A stretch of DNA of 64,000 nt from Cylindrodendrum hubeiense. Taxonomy: Eukaryota > Ascomycota > Sordariomycetes > Hypocreales > Nectriaceae. The translations under genes were made by a program, and so were the position numbers. The DNA lies in contig JAANBB010000080.1 of the NCBI GenBank assembly GCA_014621425.1, forward strand, positions 1-64,000, read 5' to 3'. The first letter of the stretch is position 1. Every line of letters begins with the position of its first letter. The notes below the pieces were generated by a model. The model worked only from the letters and a program-made list of their open reading frames with translations. It was not told the DNA's origin and did not search any database. Below are positions 1 through 11,563 of this stretch, one piece after another.

Positions 1-1131
1 TCAACCCAGCCACGTCCCGAGCGGCCCCCAGGGATGCGCTGCGCGGGGGCCCGTCCGTCGTCTTGCGCTGGGCGAGTTGCGCACCCGCGCTCTGCTCCAG
101 AGTGGCACTACTACTATCTCCGTCTCCCGGCTGCGTCGTCGGCCGTTGGCTCCATGCTCCATGCTCCATGCTGCCCACTTACGCCATATCCCAGCTCCCC
201 ATCCATGTCTCGCTCCACGCCCAACAACATGTCAAAGGGACGACGCAAACCACGCCCCCCGGCCACTTTCGGGGGGCGCAAAAGAAACCATTCTGCACAT
301 CCGGGGCGTCAAATCGTGTGCTTTGCTGCCCTGCGGCGTCGCAGGCGGCGTGCAGGCGGCGGACCGAAACCCAATCGCCGGTGCAGCTTGACACCCGCCG
401 TCTTAGTCGGCTCTCCTCGTCGGTGCGTTTGCTCCCATCCGCATCTGCCTTCCGCATCTACAGTCCCCCGATATGCCCCCCCGTCTCGCATCTTGCCTCT
501 CGCCTCTCGCCTCACGTCCAACAGATCAGTTGGTCCACCTCCCCCCAAGCGAGAAAGAGAGGAAACAATACCTGCCTGTCTCAGCCCCCGAAACACAACC
601 AACGACCGCGTCCAGAAGCACGCCCCTCGTCCCTCCCATGTCCCATGTCCTTTGCGCCCCATGTCCCATGTCTCCATTTCCGTCCTGAGAGGGAGGCAGC
701 ACGGCGTTGCTGCAATGCGCTGCATCCGCACTGCACCGCAATCCACCTTGCTTGTTATTTCCTGCTTGCCCACCTGTCCGCGGCCCGTCCTGATTAGGCG
801 GTGCCTGTTCCGGTTCCCCTCGAACCGTTGATGCTTGTCCCGGTTCCTCTTGAACCTTATAGAGCCCACCACGCTCGCATTAGTTCATCGAGATCGCCGC
901 CCCCCTCCCCTTTCCCTTATTTTAATCCCATCGTCTGTCACCTGTCGTCTGTTGTCTATCGTCTGTCGTTTGTCGTCCGTCATCTGTTGGCAAAGTCTAC
1001 CCTCGACCATGATTGTCCTTCCTCGCCAACCACCGGGTCTTGATCTCAAGCTTCCTCCCATATATTCCACCCCAATCCCATCACCAGCTCGACCCATCGC
1101 CGTCGCCTTCTCGATACAATGCAAGCCCGCC
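1..1131. other. Upstream region of the F-box gene, no gene seen
   Basis: No open frame here has protein-like composition. The overlapping frames are Pro/Ser/Arg-rich readings of pyrimidine-rich DNA. Short local repeats of CCATGCT (about 150-170) and CCCATGT (about 637-672) are present. The stretch probably holds the promoter and 5' UTR of the gene starting at 1132. Confidence 0.5.
930..988. repeat. Degenerate TCGTCTGT-type short tandem repeat
   Basis: About seven imperfect copies of an 8-9 base unit (TCGTCTGT, CTGTCGTT, TCGTCCGT) follow each other about 150 bp before the F-box start codon. The tract is pyrimidine-rich on the + strand, which is common in fungal core promoters and 5' UTRs. Confidence 0.6.
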
Positions 1132-1683
1132 ATGTCGTCTCCCATAGAGCGTCTACCCCACGAGATCCAGCGGCTCGTCTTCTCCAACCTGGACTACCAG
1201 TCCCTCATCTTCCTCTCCACCATGAACCGACACTTCCACCGAACCATCAATCCTCGAGAAATGGCCGACCCCTTGGATAAGTTCCAGTTCGTCATGAGGG
1301 CAGCCAAGGACTTCCAGCAGCACCGGCCTAGCGAAAAGGGCCAGGACCACCAGCCCGGCAACTTTGAGTGCTACATCTGCTTCCGCGTGCGGGTGCCCGA
1401 GCACTTCGACTCTCTTCAACCACAATCGACCTACGTCGACATCCGCGGGCGAGTCGTTTCGGACCGCGCCCTATGCATCGAGGACCGACTAGTTCCGCTC
1501 AGGCGGTTCTGCATCGAGTGTGGGGTCAAATTTGGCCTCCATTCACCCTCTGACTGCTTGACGACCAAGACGGGCCAGGATCTCTGGGTGTGTCGTTGCA
1601 GGAAGGTCTGGCAGAAGCCAGCATGCTTAAAGTGTCTCGACTGTGGAGGAAGCTGTCCACTCCGACCCAAGCGAAAATGGTAA
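1132..1683 (+). CDS. F-box protein with Cys-rich C-terminal region
   Basis: Single exon, 183 aa. Residues about 5-45 (IERLPHEIQRLVFSNLDYQS...) match an F-box, the motif that docks substrate receptors onto Skp1 in SCF ubiquitin ligases. The C-terminal half carries Cys pairs (CYIC, CIECG, CRCRK, CLKCLDCGGSC) that could bind zinc, and the tail is basic. The start at 1132 was chosen because translation from it begins the F-box directly; an ATG at 1119 is out of frame. The F-box assignment is firm. The substrate and the role of the Cys-rich part are unknown. Confidence 0.8.
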   Translation: MSSPIERLPHEIQRLVFSNLDYQSLIFLSTMNRHFHRTINPREMADPLDKFQFVMRAAKDFQQHRPSEKGQDHQPGNFECYICFRVRVPEHFDSLQPQSTYVDIRGRVVSDRALCIEDRLVPLRRFCIECGVKFGLHSPSDCLTTKTGQDLWVCRCRKVWQKPACLKCLDCGGSCPLRPKRKW

Positions 1684-3236
1684 TTGGACGACACGCCCCC
1701 TACACGACATAAACGACGTCAACCCGTCAACTTTACGTGGCATCGACCAGCTTTTGTTATTTGCATGCATCATGGCAGCACGAACAGGACAAGGGAAGGC
1801 GGCGGAAAGCCCCCCGGGAGCACCGAGCACAGCACCCGGGCCGCTCCCTGTCGAGGCTCCGCCGGGGAAGCTCACAGAACCCGTCGAAACGGCACGCTAC
1901 AGCGCGGCATTGACGTTTCGAGATCCGGGGCCAGATTACGTTGATATTTTGGAGGCTATAGTTCGGGGGCTATAGCTCTAACCGACCGCGGGGAGCGGAA
2001 GCGGTTTCGAACTACCCCGGGCTTCAGGGGTCCAGGCACATTGCAAATTCACGGCAAGGCGTTTATGGTAATTGGGAATGTTTTGTGGGTTTCTGGATGC
2101 GACCCTGGGGGATTTTTGCTTTATTAATTAGGCGTGCTTATGTGTATAGAGGTGGAAAACTCGCGGGTCTAGACGTGGTCGGCCTGGTTAATGAATCATG
2201 ATAGTTTACACCGAGGCAACCAGAGGCATCACATGCAACGTGACACGGCAGACTGTAGGGCGCCGCCGAGTACATTTTAGCCCCTCGCTGGTTCAAAAGA
2301 GAGAGACAGTCGACAAGAACAATACAAATACAAAGCGTGCAGGCCGCAACGCCAGTTCTGCACCCGATCCGGTCCCGGCAGGCGAAGACATGTCATCACC
2401 TGACCTCACGCGTTCCTGGGTCGCCATCGTGCTACGTGGTGCCGGCGGGCATCTTTTTATTTGGCCCGCCGTGCTTCCATTGTTCTCTTCCTGCGCCGTG
2501 CCTGGTTTGCTTGGTCACATGGCACCCCTCCCGGCATTTGATTCCCCGGTACCCGCGAGCAAGTCGTGGCCGGCGGAGGCGGAGCGCAGAAGCTACCTGC
2601 GCCGGCGCATGAGCTTGGTAGAGGGAGCTTGCAAGACGCAGCTCGGTGGTGGAGTTGTCCGTCAGTTGCCAGTGTGATTGCATGCCGGTCCATATCCCTT
2701 TTGCTACACCGCATGGTCCAGCTCCCGGCACTTTCTTTTGTTTTTCTTTTTTGTTTTCTTCCTTCTTGTCTCTTATGCTCCCGGAATCCAGAGCCCTCAT
2801 CTCGCGACTTCGCCTTGCTTCGTATTTATTCTGCCCCCTTGTTCGGCGAATCTCCCTTGGCATCTTACTTCAGCATCCCTGCCATTGGCAGACACCGAGC
2901 TTCACCATTTGCTCACCGTGATCTGTGCACTCACTCTTACTGCATTCTTACCTATTCACTGCCCATTGTCCGCTGCCCATTGTCTGCTTCCCATTATCCA
3001 CTGCCCATTGTCCACTGCTCACTCTTATTCTTATTATTGCCTATTCGCTTTCTCCTTTCCGTCTCCACTCTTCCGCCATTTAAAGCCTTCTTATTCTTCT
3101 GAGCCAAGCAACCTTCACCTTCGCTACTCCTTGGCCTCGCCTACCTCACCTCGTCTTCCTCAATCCAACACAGTATCACAACTAAATCATCTCGTTCTGA
3201 GTCTCTTGCCTCCGCCATCGGCTTATATTCGCCATC
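1684..3236. other. Intergenic region, no gene recognised
   Basis: This is the 3' flank of the F-box gene and the promoter/5' UTR of the SET gene. The open frames present (for example 2198-2677 and 2566-3102) have no recognisable domain and look like readings of T/C-rich DNA. A CCCATTGTC repeat tract lies near its right end. Confidence 0.45.
2955..3020. repeat. CCCATTGTCC(A/G)CTG minisatellite-like tract
   Basis: About four to five imperfect head-to-tail copies of a 14-15 base unit built on CCCATTGTCC. It lies about 220 bp before the SET gene start, in the pyrimidine-rich leader region. Confidence 0.65.
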
Positions 3237-4692
3237 ATGGAGACTCTCACAGAATCTGGAGAAATTTCCAATCTGGATCTTCAGCTGGAGGATCGACTGA
3301 GCATCCAGTTGGAGACAACATCGCCTTCTCAGGCGGACACTGAGGCCAACGACTCAGAGGTATGTTCAAAATAACTAACTACACTGTACACTTCGCCACT
3401 TAATTCACCGCCTCATTGATCATCCCCCACAATCCACAGCCCACAACTCACAGTCACTAACAAGACCAGGAAATCCCAAAACATGACCTTGTCGCCACTT
3501 CGGTTTCCCACGCCGAAAGGCCTTTGCTTTGCAAGGACATTTTATATATGCTCCACCACTGGGCATCCTCTGACAGCATTTCCATCGAGTATGCTTGTAC
3601 CTCTGAGTCTGAGGATGACCTCACTTCCGAATCAGATACCTGGTCTGACAGCGAAGAAGACGACAGCGATGAGTAAGTTGCACTTGGTACTGTATTAAAC
3701 ACAATGCTAACAAGACACCAGGTCTGTCCTATGTCTCACAAGCCATGGCCCCCGACCCCTGGATTCGACCAACAGCTTGTGTCCGCCACTGCCCAGACGC
3801 CTTTCCTTCAAACCTCTTGAGGCCGTTGAAGAGAAATCCCACGAGTCCGCAACGGACGAGGACAAGGAGCCACGTAATGTAAAAATCGATTTGATTCAGC
3901 ACCCGATCACGCCAAGCTTGGAATGGCCTCCGAATGTCATCTTCCAGAATGATTACTTCGCCGTCTCTGAATCGAAGATTGCCGGATGGGGCGCATTTGC
4001 CGCGACGGATCTCAAGTATGGAGACCGAATTCTGATGGAAACCCCATTATTCACGGCTGACACGTCATCTCTGTTTAAAGAATTCGACAAGCTGAACCGG
4101 GGCGAGCAGGAGGTTGCCCTGGCGCTCCACGCGAACGACATGTGCAAGCCAGGCACGCCGAAGCTCCAGGCCATCTGGACAACTAATTGGTCAGTTTTTT
4201 TTATTGTCATGTTACTTCGTTTTCCTACCCGCAACACCTGTGCCGAGTGACTTGTGGTCAGTTTGACGTCGCATCGGGGACATTGAGCCATGCTCTCGTT
4301 CCACTCTCGAGACTTCCGGAGCTTCCGCCACAACCCGCTGTCACAGGATGTCAGATGGACAACCTTTACGAGGGAATCAAATTACGACAGGGCTTTGCTA
4401 ACCTGGGTCCAGCTTCGCAACAGGGCTAAAAGGCAAGGCAGGGTTGTTCCCAATCGCCTCTCGCTTCAACCACTCCTGTCACCCGAAAGACAACGTCGAG
4501 TACAACTTCAATCGCCACCAAAAGTATCTCGAAATGGTTGTCAAAGCAGACAGCATCGCGGCCGGCGAAGAGCTGACCATTTCATACGGAAACCAACGCA
4601 CCCCAATGGACCTCTTTGTGCGGTACGGCTTCCGCTGTCGCTGCGGCGCATGTCCTGGCTTGATTGAATCTACCAAATTAGTCGCCTGGTAG
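3237..4692 (+). CDS. SET-domain protein (putative lysine methyltransferase)
   Basis: Four exons: 3237-3359, 3470-3672, 3722-4189 and 4413-4692, giving 357 aa. The N-terminal 110 residues are acidic and Ser-rich. The SET fold follows: the N-lobe reads DYFAVSESKIAGWGAFAATD, the core has SRFNHSCHP and LTISYG, and the post-SET Cys cluster is CRCGAC. These correspond to the SAM and lysine-binding NHxC and Y elements of SET methyltransferases, of the fungal SET5/SMYD-like type. Intron 3 (223 nt) has a GTCAGT donor; splicing it restores TTNCFATGLKGKAGLFPIAS. The substrate is unknown. The coding frame stops at once after the post-SET region, and a duplicated protein-like segment follows out of frame (see findings). 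Confidence 0.82.
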
Positions 4693-4715
4693 ACTGCTTC
4701 CTATTGGATCTTCAG

Positions 4716-4882
4716 GAAAATCACAACACAAAAGAGCACCTTGCTCAGCACTTACGCGCCAGCATGAGCAAACTGGAACTGGCGCATTTCTTGACTCTGG
4801 AAAATCACAACATAAAAAACACATTGCTCAGCACTTACGCGCCAGCATGAGCAAACTGGAACTGGCGCATTTCTTAACTCTG
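4716..4882 (+). repeat. Tandem duplication, 84-bp and 83-bp copies
   Basis: Copy 1 (4716-4799) and copy 2 (4800-4882) are almost identical, both beginning GAAAATCACAACA and ending TT(G/A)ACTCTG. The start of a third copy (AAAAATCAC) follows. Copy 1 reads through in one frame for 28 codons (ENHNTKEHLAQHLRASMSKL...). Copy 2 has lost one base in an A-run. Two differences are CpA-to-TpA or TpG-to-TpA changes, the direction expected of RIP. Confidence 0.85.
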
Positions 4883-5319
4883 AAAAATCACCTTCGGAAC
4901 AAAGGTATATATGCCTCGGGGATCCGATTCCCTGCGATTAGCGAATACAAAATCACGGCGACGTATTGGGCCTGGCGTTCTAGTATTTGGTTTGAGATCC
5001 CATTTGAGTGGGACGGTTTGATTTGGGCAATGATGCCCTGGGTTGGAGATGCAGGCTCTGGATAAGTACGAGATACCACAACTGCTATTCTTCATTCTAA
5101 AGCTAATTGGGTTCCAGCCACTCCTCGACATTTCCAGTTTCTTTGTGGATTATAAACCACTATTTTCATTCCCTTTGCTATAGCCGGCACCTCATTCATG
5201 GTGAGGGTTCCTCAAGGCGGTCGTTTTTCTTCACAATTGGGGTCACGTTGGCGTAAGAAAACAAAAGTTATAGGTGCAATCTTTGGTAAAAGTTAACTTG
5301 AATTATCACTTCTGGGGTT
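4883..5319. other. Intergenic remainder before the Zn2Cys6 gene
   Basis: Convergent 3' flanks. A 72-codon open frame (4847-5065) reads on from the second repeat copy but has no recognisable domain. It may be decayed coding sequence or chance. Confidence 0.35.
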
Positions 5320-8202
5320 CTATACCGTGGCTTCGCCTACGTCACCCTCTTTAAGCGCTCCTAGCAGCATCCGTGCAATATCTCTATCTGCCTTATCATC
5401 CGTGTTGCCCATTTCATCCCATAGTGTCTCTATCCATTCCGCGGAAACGTCTGGCATTGGCCCATCCAAATACATGCCCTCAAATTCACTCGTGCCACTC
5501 GGCGACTCCTCCTCCATTTGGAATACTCCATTGGGATCCAGGCCATGGATTCCCTGTGAAGGTGGAATATTTGTGTTTGCCGGTCTATCCGTCGCAATCT
5601 GATATTTAACCTGATCGCGAAGAGCCTCGATGGCGGCAGCATCCTCCGTGTTGGACATCTGGGAGTCCGTTTGGGAGAGCGGCGACTGTGAATCCGAGTC
5701 GGAATGGATAGAGTGTATACCGCCCGAACCACCATTGATTGGCACGCTTGGGCCGGGACCAAATCCATTGGAAGGGTTGGTACTTCGGTTGGCTTCGATG
5801 AGAGCCTTCAGGGGACTGAAGCCACCCACAAAAAGACCGCGGAGGCTCACAGGAAAATCTCCATCCTCCGGCAAGCGTCCTTTGCTGAGGCTAACATCTA
5901 ACGCCAATGCAAGCCGCAAATACGAACTAGGTTGTAGAGCCAGAATGTCGGTCCAGTCTGTGATGTTGGAGTTTTGGCTTCCCCCGGTGTTCGTATTGTC
6001 CAGCTGCGCAAGGTTGACGACATGCCGTACAATCTCGCTGACCCAGTCCACGCCATCGTATTGGGGCTGATAAGTCTTCATCGCCTCAATTAGGATGTTG
6101 AGTCGGTGTTGCTTCAAGGCCGATGCTGCGTTTGAGTCGAGACTGGGGTCCTTTGCAGGCGCTGAGAGCTTCACATCCAGGATATTGAGGACCAGAGGGA
6201 GGGCAGTGCAGGCCACGGCGGAGATGGGAAGCCATCGGGCGAGCTTGAGGTGAACCAGCTCTTTAAGACACTCTGTTACGCCTGAAGCAGCATCCTGGAG
6301 CTCATGGCGATTTTCGTTGATTGTCGATAATCCTCTCGTCGATGTCCACGCGTTGGGGCTGTCACCACTTGGGATGGCCTGAAGGATGGCCAAGTGGAGA
6401 ATCTCATGGTGGGATAGCACAACCCGTGAGGAGTGATAGTACATGTACATCAAATTGGTGTACAGAATGACGGAGTCGTGCTGAAACTCCTTTCTGCTGT
6501 CGGTGCCGCCTCGGGAGATGGGGCTTCCTCCAAACAGAGGGAATCGCGACGTTGAGGATCGGTACCAACGCCTCAGAGAGGTTTTACACTCTTTAATTCT
6601 ACCTTCGTCCTCTGGCTTGAGCTGTCGTCCCCATCCAGGGGCATCATCCAGCGGGAAGACCAGCATGAGGATGTCGGTCAAAACGACGTAGAGCTCGACA
6701 ACCTGTGCCAGGATCTCCGCGAGAGTCTTCTTGGTTCCAGGATTGTACACTCGCGATCTTGCAAACTCGTTTTCAAGGTCCGCAAATCCCAGCACAGGGT
6801 TAGAGTCGAAATCGAAATGCCCTTTTGTGATCTGGATGGGTCGCCTCATCAGCAACCCGAGGGTGCGGTCTCGAATGACACAGCACCACCAGACTTTCTT
6901 GAGAATATTTTGTTTGCGATGTTGCATCGGGTGTGTAATGGCGGAGAAGACGGGCATGGCGGCATAGTGATGAGCTTCGGCGCTCTTGGCATGTTGGATC
7001 GCGAGGCTGAGCCATGAGGTATTCGGGTTTCGGGTCGATGAGGGGGCCCAGAAGGAGAGAAGTAGCGCAGCTTGGGCGATTGAGAGAGGCGATGACTCGG
7101 ACTCAAAGTCGTATAGCAGCTTGGCGCGTCGATAGAAGGCGGCCCTCGCAACACGAATGGTGGGAAACCCAAGAGCTTTGATAGTAGTGCGAGAGACAAA
7201 GTTGCACGAGGCAAACAGAATCGCCTGAAATACCAGCAAAGACACACGCTCTGTGGGCATGCCGGAACTGGTGCTATGGCAATAGAGATCCCAGAAGTCG
7301 CCCTCGTTTAGGAGAGGCAGCAATTGATGAACGTGAAGGAAATACTGTTGAAGGAATTCATCGAGCATGGCTCGAGTGGGTGCACGCAGACAGCCTTGGA
7401 GCTCGAGAAAGTTGACATCTTGAGGAGGGATGTTGGAAAGATTACCAATTGTGAGGAATGGATAGTAGGAATAAACAACATCGGATGTTAGTCCGATTTG
7501 GGGTTCGTTGGACCAGATATTGTTGTTGACGCTGGAAAATTGACTCAATGAAGTCGAGTGGGCGTTTTGGGTTGTGGTATAGGAAGCTACATCGAAGATC
7601 AGCGGACGTCGTTCGAATTGGGTCGCAGGTTGTGTACAGATGCTTACCTCGGACTTGTTGGGTTGGTTGTTGGATAGATCGAGGCTGTGGGTGGGCTGGT
7701 TCAGTCGCGATGCTGTCTCTTCGATCCTCATCGTGTGATCCGCAGCTGTGGACAGACTCAGGCCTATCTTGTTCCTGGCCCTGTTCTGACTGGGTCGATT
7801 TATCTGGGAGCACATCCAATCTGGACTTTACTACGGCTTCAGCAGAATGCGATCCGCAATCATGCGGCTCGGTGGGCGCGTAGGGAGGGTGAGAAGCTTG
7901 AACAGCATTCTCGACAACTTCCCGCTGAGGTCGGCGGCTAAGACGGGAGATGTGTGAGTTCACATTGGGCTCGACAGCTGAGATTGGGTGACATACAATC
8001 TAGATGCTCTGCCCGTCACGACACAGGCCTCGCTGTCGAGGTAACAGTTCATACACGGGCGGCCTCTCTGGGAGACATCGCAGCGGACCTTCCGGGCGCG
8101 ACATGAGAGGCACGCCTTGGGGGCTCGCTTGCGAATCTTGGTTGGAGCTTTCGGTTTATGGCCCATTGCCTGGGTTTCGGTCGAGGTCATTGTCGTAGCC
8201 AT
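5320..8202 (-). CDS. Zn2Cys6 transcription factor, cutinase factor CTF1-beta type
   Basis: Three exons on the minus strand: 8202-7997, 7937-7648 and 7586-5320 (introns 59 and 61 nt), encoding 920 aa. Residues about 27-57 hold the binuclear zinc cluster CLSCRARKVRCDVSQRGRPC...C, flanked by basic residues. A 130-residue disordered linker follows, then a long fungal-specific transcription factor domain with the typical WWCCVIRDRTLGLLMRRPIQ segment, which is characteristic of the CTF1-alpha/beta group that controls cutinase and fatty-acid genes in Fusarium. The C-terminus is Ser/Pro/acidic-rich. The regulator class is certain; the CTF1-like target spectrum is inferred from the motif only. It is divergent from the ADP-ribosyltransferase gene, 1.7 kb away. 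Confidence 0.88.
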
Positions 8203-9896
8203 TGTTGCAGCCTGAGAGATGTATTATCGGATCTAGACTGAAGATGTGCTCATGACAGTATTGGAGGATGGAGGAGGAAGAGGACGAGGAGGAAAAAAGT
8301 CGGAGGGGAGGAGGCGGTTTGGGAAAAGTTGGAGTAAGGTGGGTGGGTGGGTAGACACCCTGGTCGAGGAAGGCACGAGGAGATATGACACGCTTGCCCA
8401 GGATATCTTTACTACGTAGCTACCTACCTATACACTATCCAGCCAAGAGGCGTACCTCGACTTCACCTTGTCGAGAGAGTAAGAATGCGGGGGGTGTGGA
8501 GTTGTGTGGAGCTGCTTGCGGCGCGTGAGAGTGTGGGGTATGGGGTAATCCGTCTCCCTCGAAGCCTTCGCAGCAAGCGAGGCCATGACATGTCATGAGG
8601 ATCCTCTCTCAGCACCAACTACTATCCAGATCCAATGCCCCTGGGCCGTTGAGAGCCACAGAGAGTCAGAAAGAGGCTGCGGCGTGCAGCCACCTGAGTC
8701 AAGCGCCGTGCGGGGAGCTTCCGGCGTGGAGGCGTCGCCCCCTGATCGGCTATCTTTTGCCGCGGGCCAAACTAATCTACCACCATGACACTGTCAGCGA
8801 CTCCCCAAAACGCGGGGTCTGGGTTTTGGCCCGCGGCTTCTGAGTCATTAGCGGATCTTTCTTCCGGTGCATATCTGTTCCTCGTTCCCATGAGTCCGTT
8901 CCATCCGACACTACCGACAGATGAAGAATGGCCATGCAGATGCAGGTGCAGATGATCATGAGCCGTGAACGCCACCCCACGCTTGTCTTCCAATGAACGA
9001 CATTCGCCGGGAACATCAATTTTGCTTTTCCGGGCTCACTAACTTGCACAAGCAGCTCTCACACTGAGTGTCTAGGGTAAGTCAAACCACCAAGTGCAGC
9101 ACATATTCTAGAATACCCAAAGAGAAGAGAGGAAAAGGGAAAGAAAATTGAATACATATCATACTACGAAATGTCTTCTCTGGTTCTTTTATTTTCGTGG
9201 ATTCGACACATTGCCCTGGGCTAAGTCCCTCAAGAAACCAACAGTTGACCATATTGTACTTTTGGTGTCGATATCTCGACACCACCATGGACGAGAATGG
9301 TATGCATTTTCGGCCTCATCTATCCCCTCAAAGTCGAAATAAATTGAAATGAGCGATACATTGGATGAGATTGCAGTTATGAGCTTTCTCACCAGTGACC
9401 TTTGTCTTGCTCCATGGTCTATGTACTCCCCACTTTGAATCAGAGTACATTCGCTTACCTAGCAGGCTGCCGCCAAGCTATGATTGCCATCTTTCAAAAA
9501 TCGCAGTCATAAGACACCCGTGCTTTCTCCCGTCGCCTGGTAGCGAATGAAAAGGCCTCGCCCATTGAGCATATGTAAATGGAGCCATTGGTGACGCAGG
9601 AGACACCTCCGGTGAGTCAGCCCGGAGACAAAGCCATGCGTTGGGTGGGCCAATTGCGATATGCCTTGCGCCACTCATCTAACACGAATATAAATCTATG
9701 TATGAACAGCACCAAATTGTAACCAAATTGTAATCAAATTATTGTATAACCCTGGAATTTCCTCTTTCCAACACATGGATGAGAGCAACCAACTAAAGGT
9801 CATCCGACTTAAGAAGCGACATCCCGCTGACTTGGTGTCGCGCATCGTACATATATCCCCCACTCATTCTAAGATCCTGTCACGACCACCTTCACA
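8203..9896. other. Divergent promoter region, no gene seen
   Basis: 1.7 kb between the start codons of the Zn2Cys6 factor and the ADP-ribosyltransferase gene. It contains a purine-rich tract at about 8265-8360. I recognise no protein, RNA gene or repeat here. Confidence 0.45.
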
Positions 9897-11411
9897 ATGC
9901 CGTCAATGGACTGGTATGGTCTTCTCGAAACCAATCGCCCCGAAAGGGTGACTAGTTGATCATGCGAGCAAACCCAGCCGTCAGGCGACGAGATCCGCCT
10001 CTTCAGCTTCTCTCAACTCGCCCTTGAGCTCCGATTCTCATCCGACCACCGACAGATGATATCGTGCCAGGTGAAAGACCTCGAAGGGCGATTCTCAAGA
10101 CGAAAGCTTGATGCCCTCCGCAAGGATGTTCGACAGATCCTCCATGATGTCTTCAGCGGCTCGTCAATAGCGAAGAGGTTCGACCTCGAGGTTGCCATCC
10201 TGCAGGCTCTCGAGCTGATGGCCGAGTTTGAACAGGAGGCCAATGTCGCTGCCAAAGTTGATAAAGGTTGGTCGGCTGGCGATATTTCAGACTGGAATGA
10301 TGTCTTGAACAACCCCATTGGTCTCGACGTTTCGACTATCAATGACGCGGCATTTGAGATCTTGGGCAAGACTCCCGAGGAACTCGTCAAGGACATTCCC
10401 AAATCGTGGCGAATTATACACATGGAATCCGTGCTGCGCCCTGACCTTGTCAAGAAGTTCTGGGCGTACAAGCAGTCGCTGGGGGAGACCCTCCAGTCGG
10501 CAACTGGCCAGCTAAGCAACAAGCTGCCTCCCCATTCAAAGCTCGAAGGCCGCGTTCTTACGACACTCTCCCGCCAGGATGTCATCGACGACATGGTTAC
10601 GCCCCGGATCACTTTTCACGGCACTCAAGTCAAGTCAGTGGGCTCCATCGTTCGCCACGGCTTCAAGTTGCCCGGCGAGGTCATCGGCTCTGAAACCATT
10701 GTGTCTCCTAGATCAGGGATCGTATTCAACCGTGGCATCTACTCCTCTCAATCCCCGTCCTATGCGCTTTCATACGCCATGGGAGAAAGTGAGATGACTA
10801 CGGTGGGGATGCTGTCTAGCAGGCGGTTGATTGTCTGCGCAACTATCATGGGACGGACAAACCGCGGTCAAGATGGCAAGGATCTGATCCATGGACCGCT
10901 GGTGGAAGGCTACGACGCACACTTTTATCCCGGTTTCGAGTATATTGTCTACAACGGCTGCGCAATCTTGCCATGTTATGTCATCCACCTAGACCTTGGC
11001 TCAGATGAGGCAAAGAAGGACCTAATGAAAGCCCAATCAGCTCCCTGGTCGTGCAATCAGTGGCTCACCTCTGGGAACCAAAATAATAGGGACAACGAGG
11101 AGGTCCCCATGGCGCCAGGCGACTACAAGCGAGAAAAGGAGTCGAAGAAGGCGGCAGCGATGAAGTGGTTCCCGTATGGCTTTGGGCCTGCAACGGGGAC
11201 TAGATTCGTCATTGAGGATATTGGCGCAACCTCAGACGATGAGGAGGAATATGGTGATTGGCAAGCTGATAAACATGCATACCACTACGACAGAAACCAG
11301 GGGCGCAATGGCGGTGACGGTGGATATTATGATGATTGGGACGAAGAAGGCAACCCTGTCAGGAAGAAGAAGGGACTGTTTATGGACCAGTACCAGGACG
11401 CGCGACGATGA
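9897..11411 (+). CDS. PARP-like ADP-ribosyltransferase domain protein
   Basis: The certain open frame is 9978-11411; the first ATG inside it is 10056 (451 aa from there). Counting from that Met, HGT (His188), NRGIYSS (Tyr229) and FEYIVYN (Glu295) match the H-Y-E triad of PARP/ARTD catalytic folds, so NAD+-dependent ADP-ribosylation is likely. The C-terminus is acidic and then Gly/Tyr/Arg-rich. Protein-like sequence begins upstream: PSGDEIRLFSFSQLALELRF from 9978, and MPSMDWYGLLETNRPER from 9897 in the same frame. Only a 30-nt GT...AG segment (9948-9977) with one in-frame TGA separates them. Either this is an extremely short intron, or translation starts at 10056, or the stop is genuine. No WGR or UBC domain is visible. 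Confidence 0.75.
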
Positions 11412-11563
11412 GATCCATCAGTCGATTTTCACACATGCATCGCAAGGAAGCGGCAGTGTGGAGTAAAATACCCATTTGCAGATTTTGATCTATTGACCTA
11501 CTATTCCCTAAACGCCGTGCCATGCTCCCACTCCGATGCCCAGAAGTCCAGAATAGTCTTCTT

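Noticed and set aside
4847..5065. 72-codon frame continuing from the second 84-bp repeat copy
   Set aside because: It starts inside the duplication and its unique part has no recognisable motif; it is treated as remnant or chance sequence rather than a gene.
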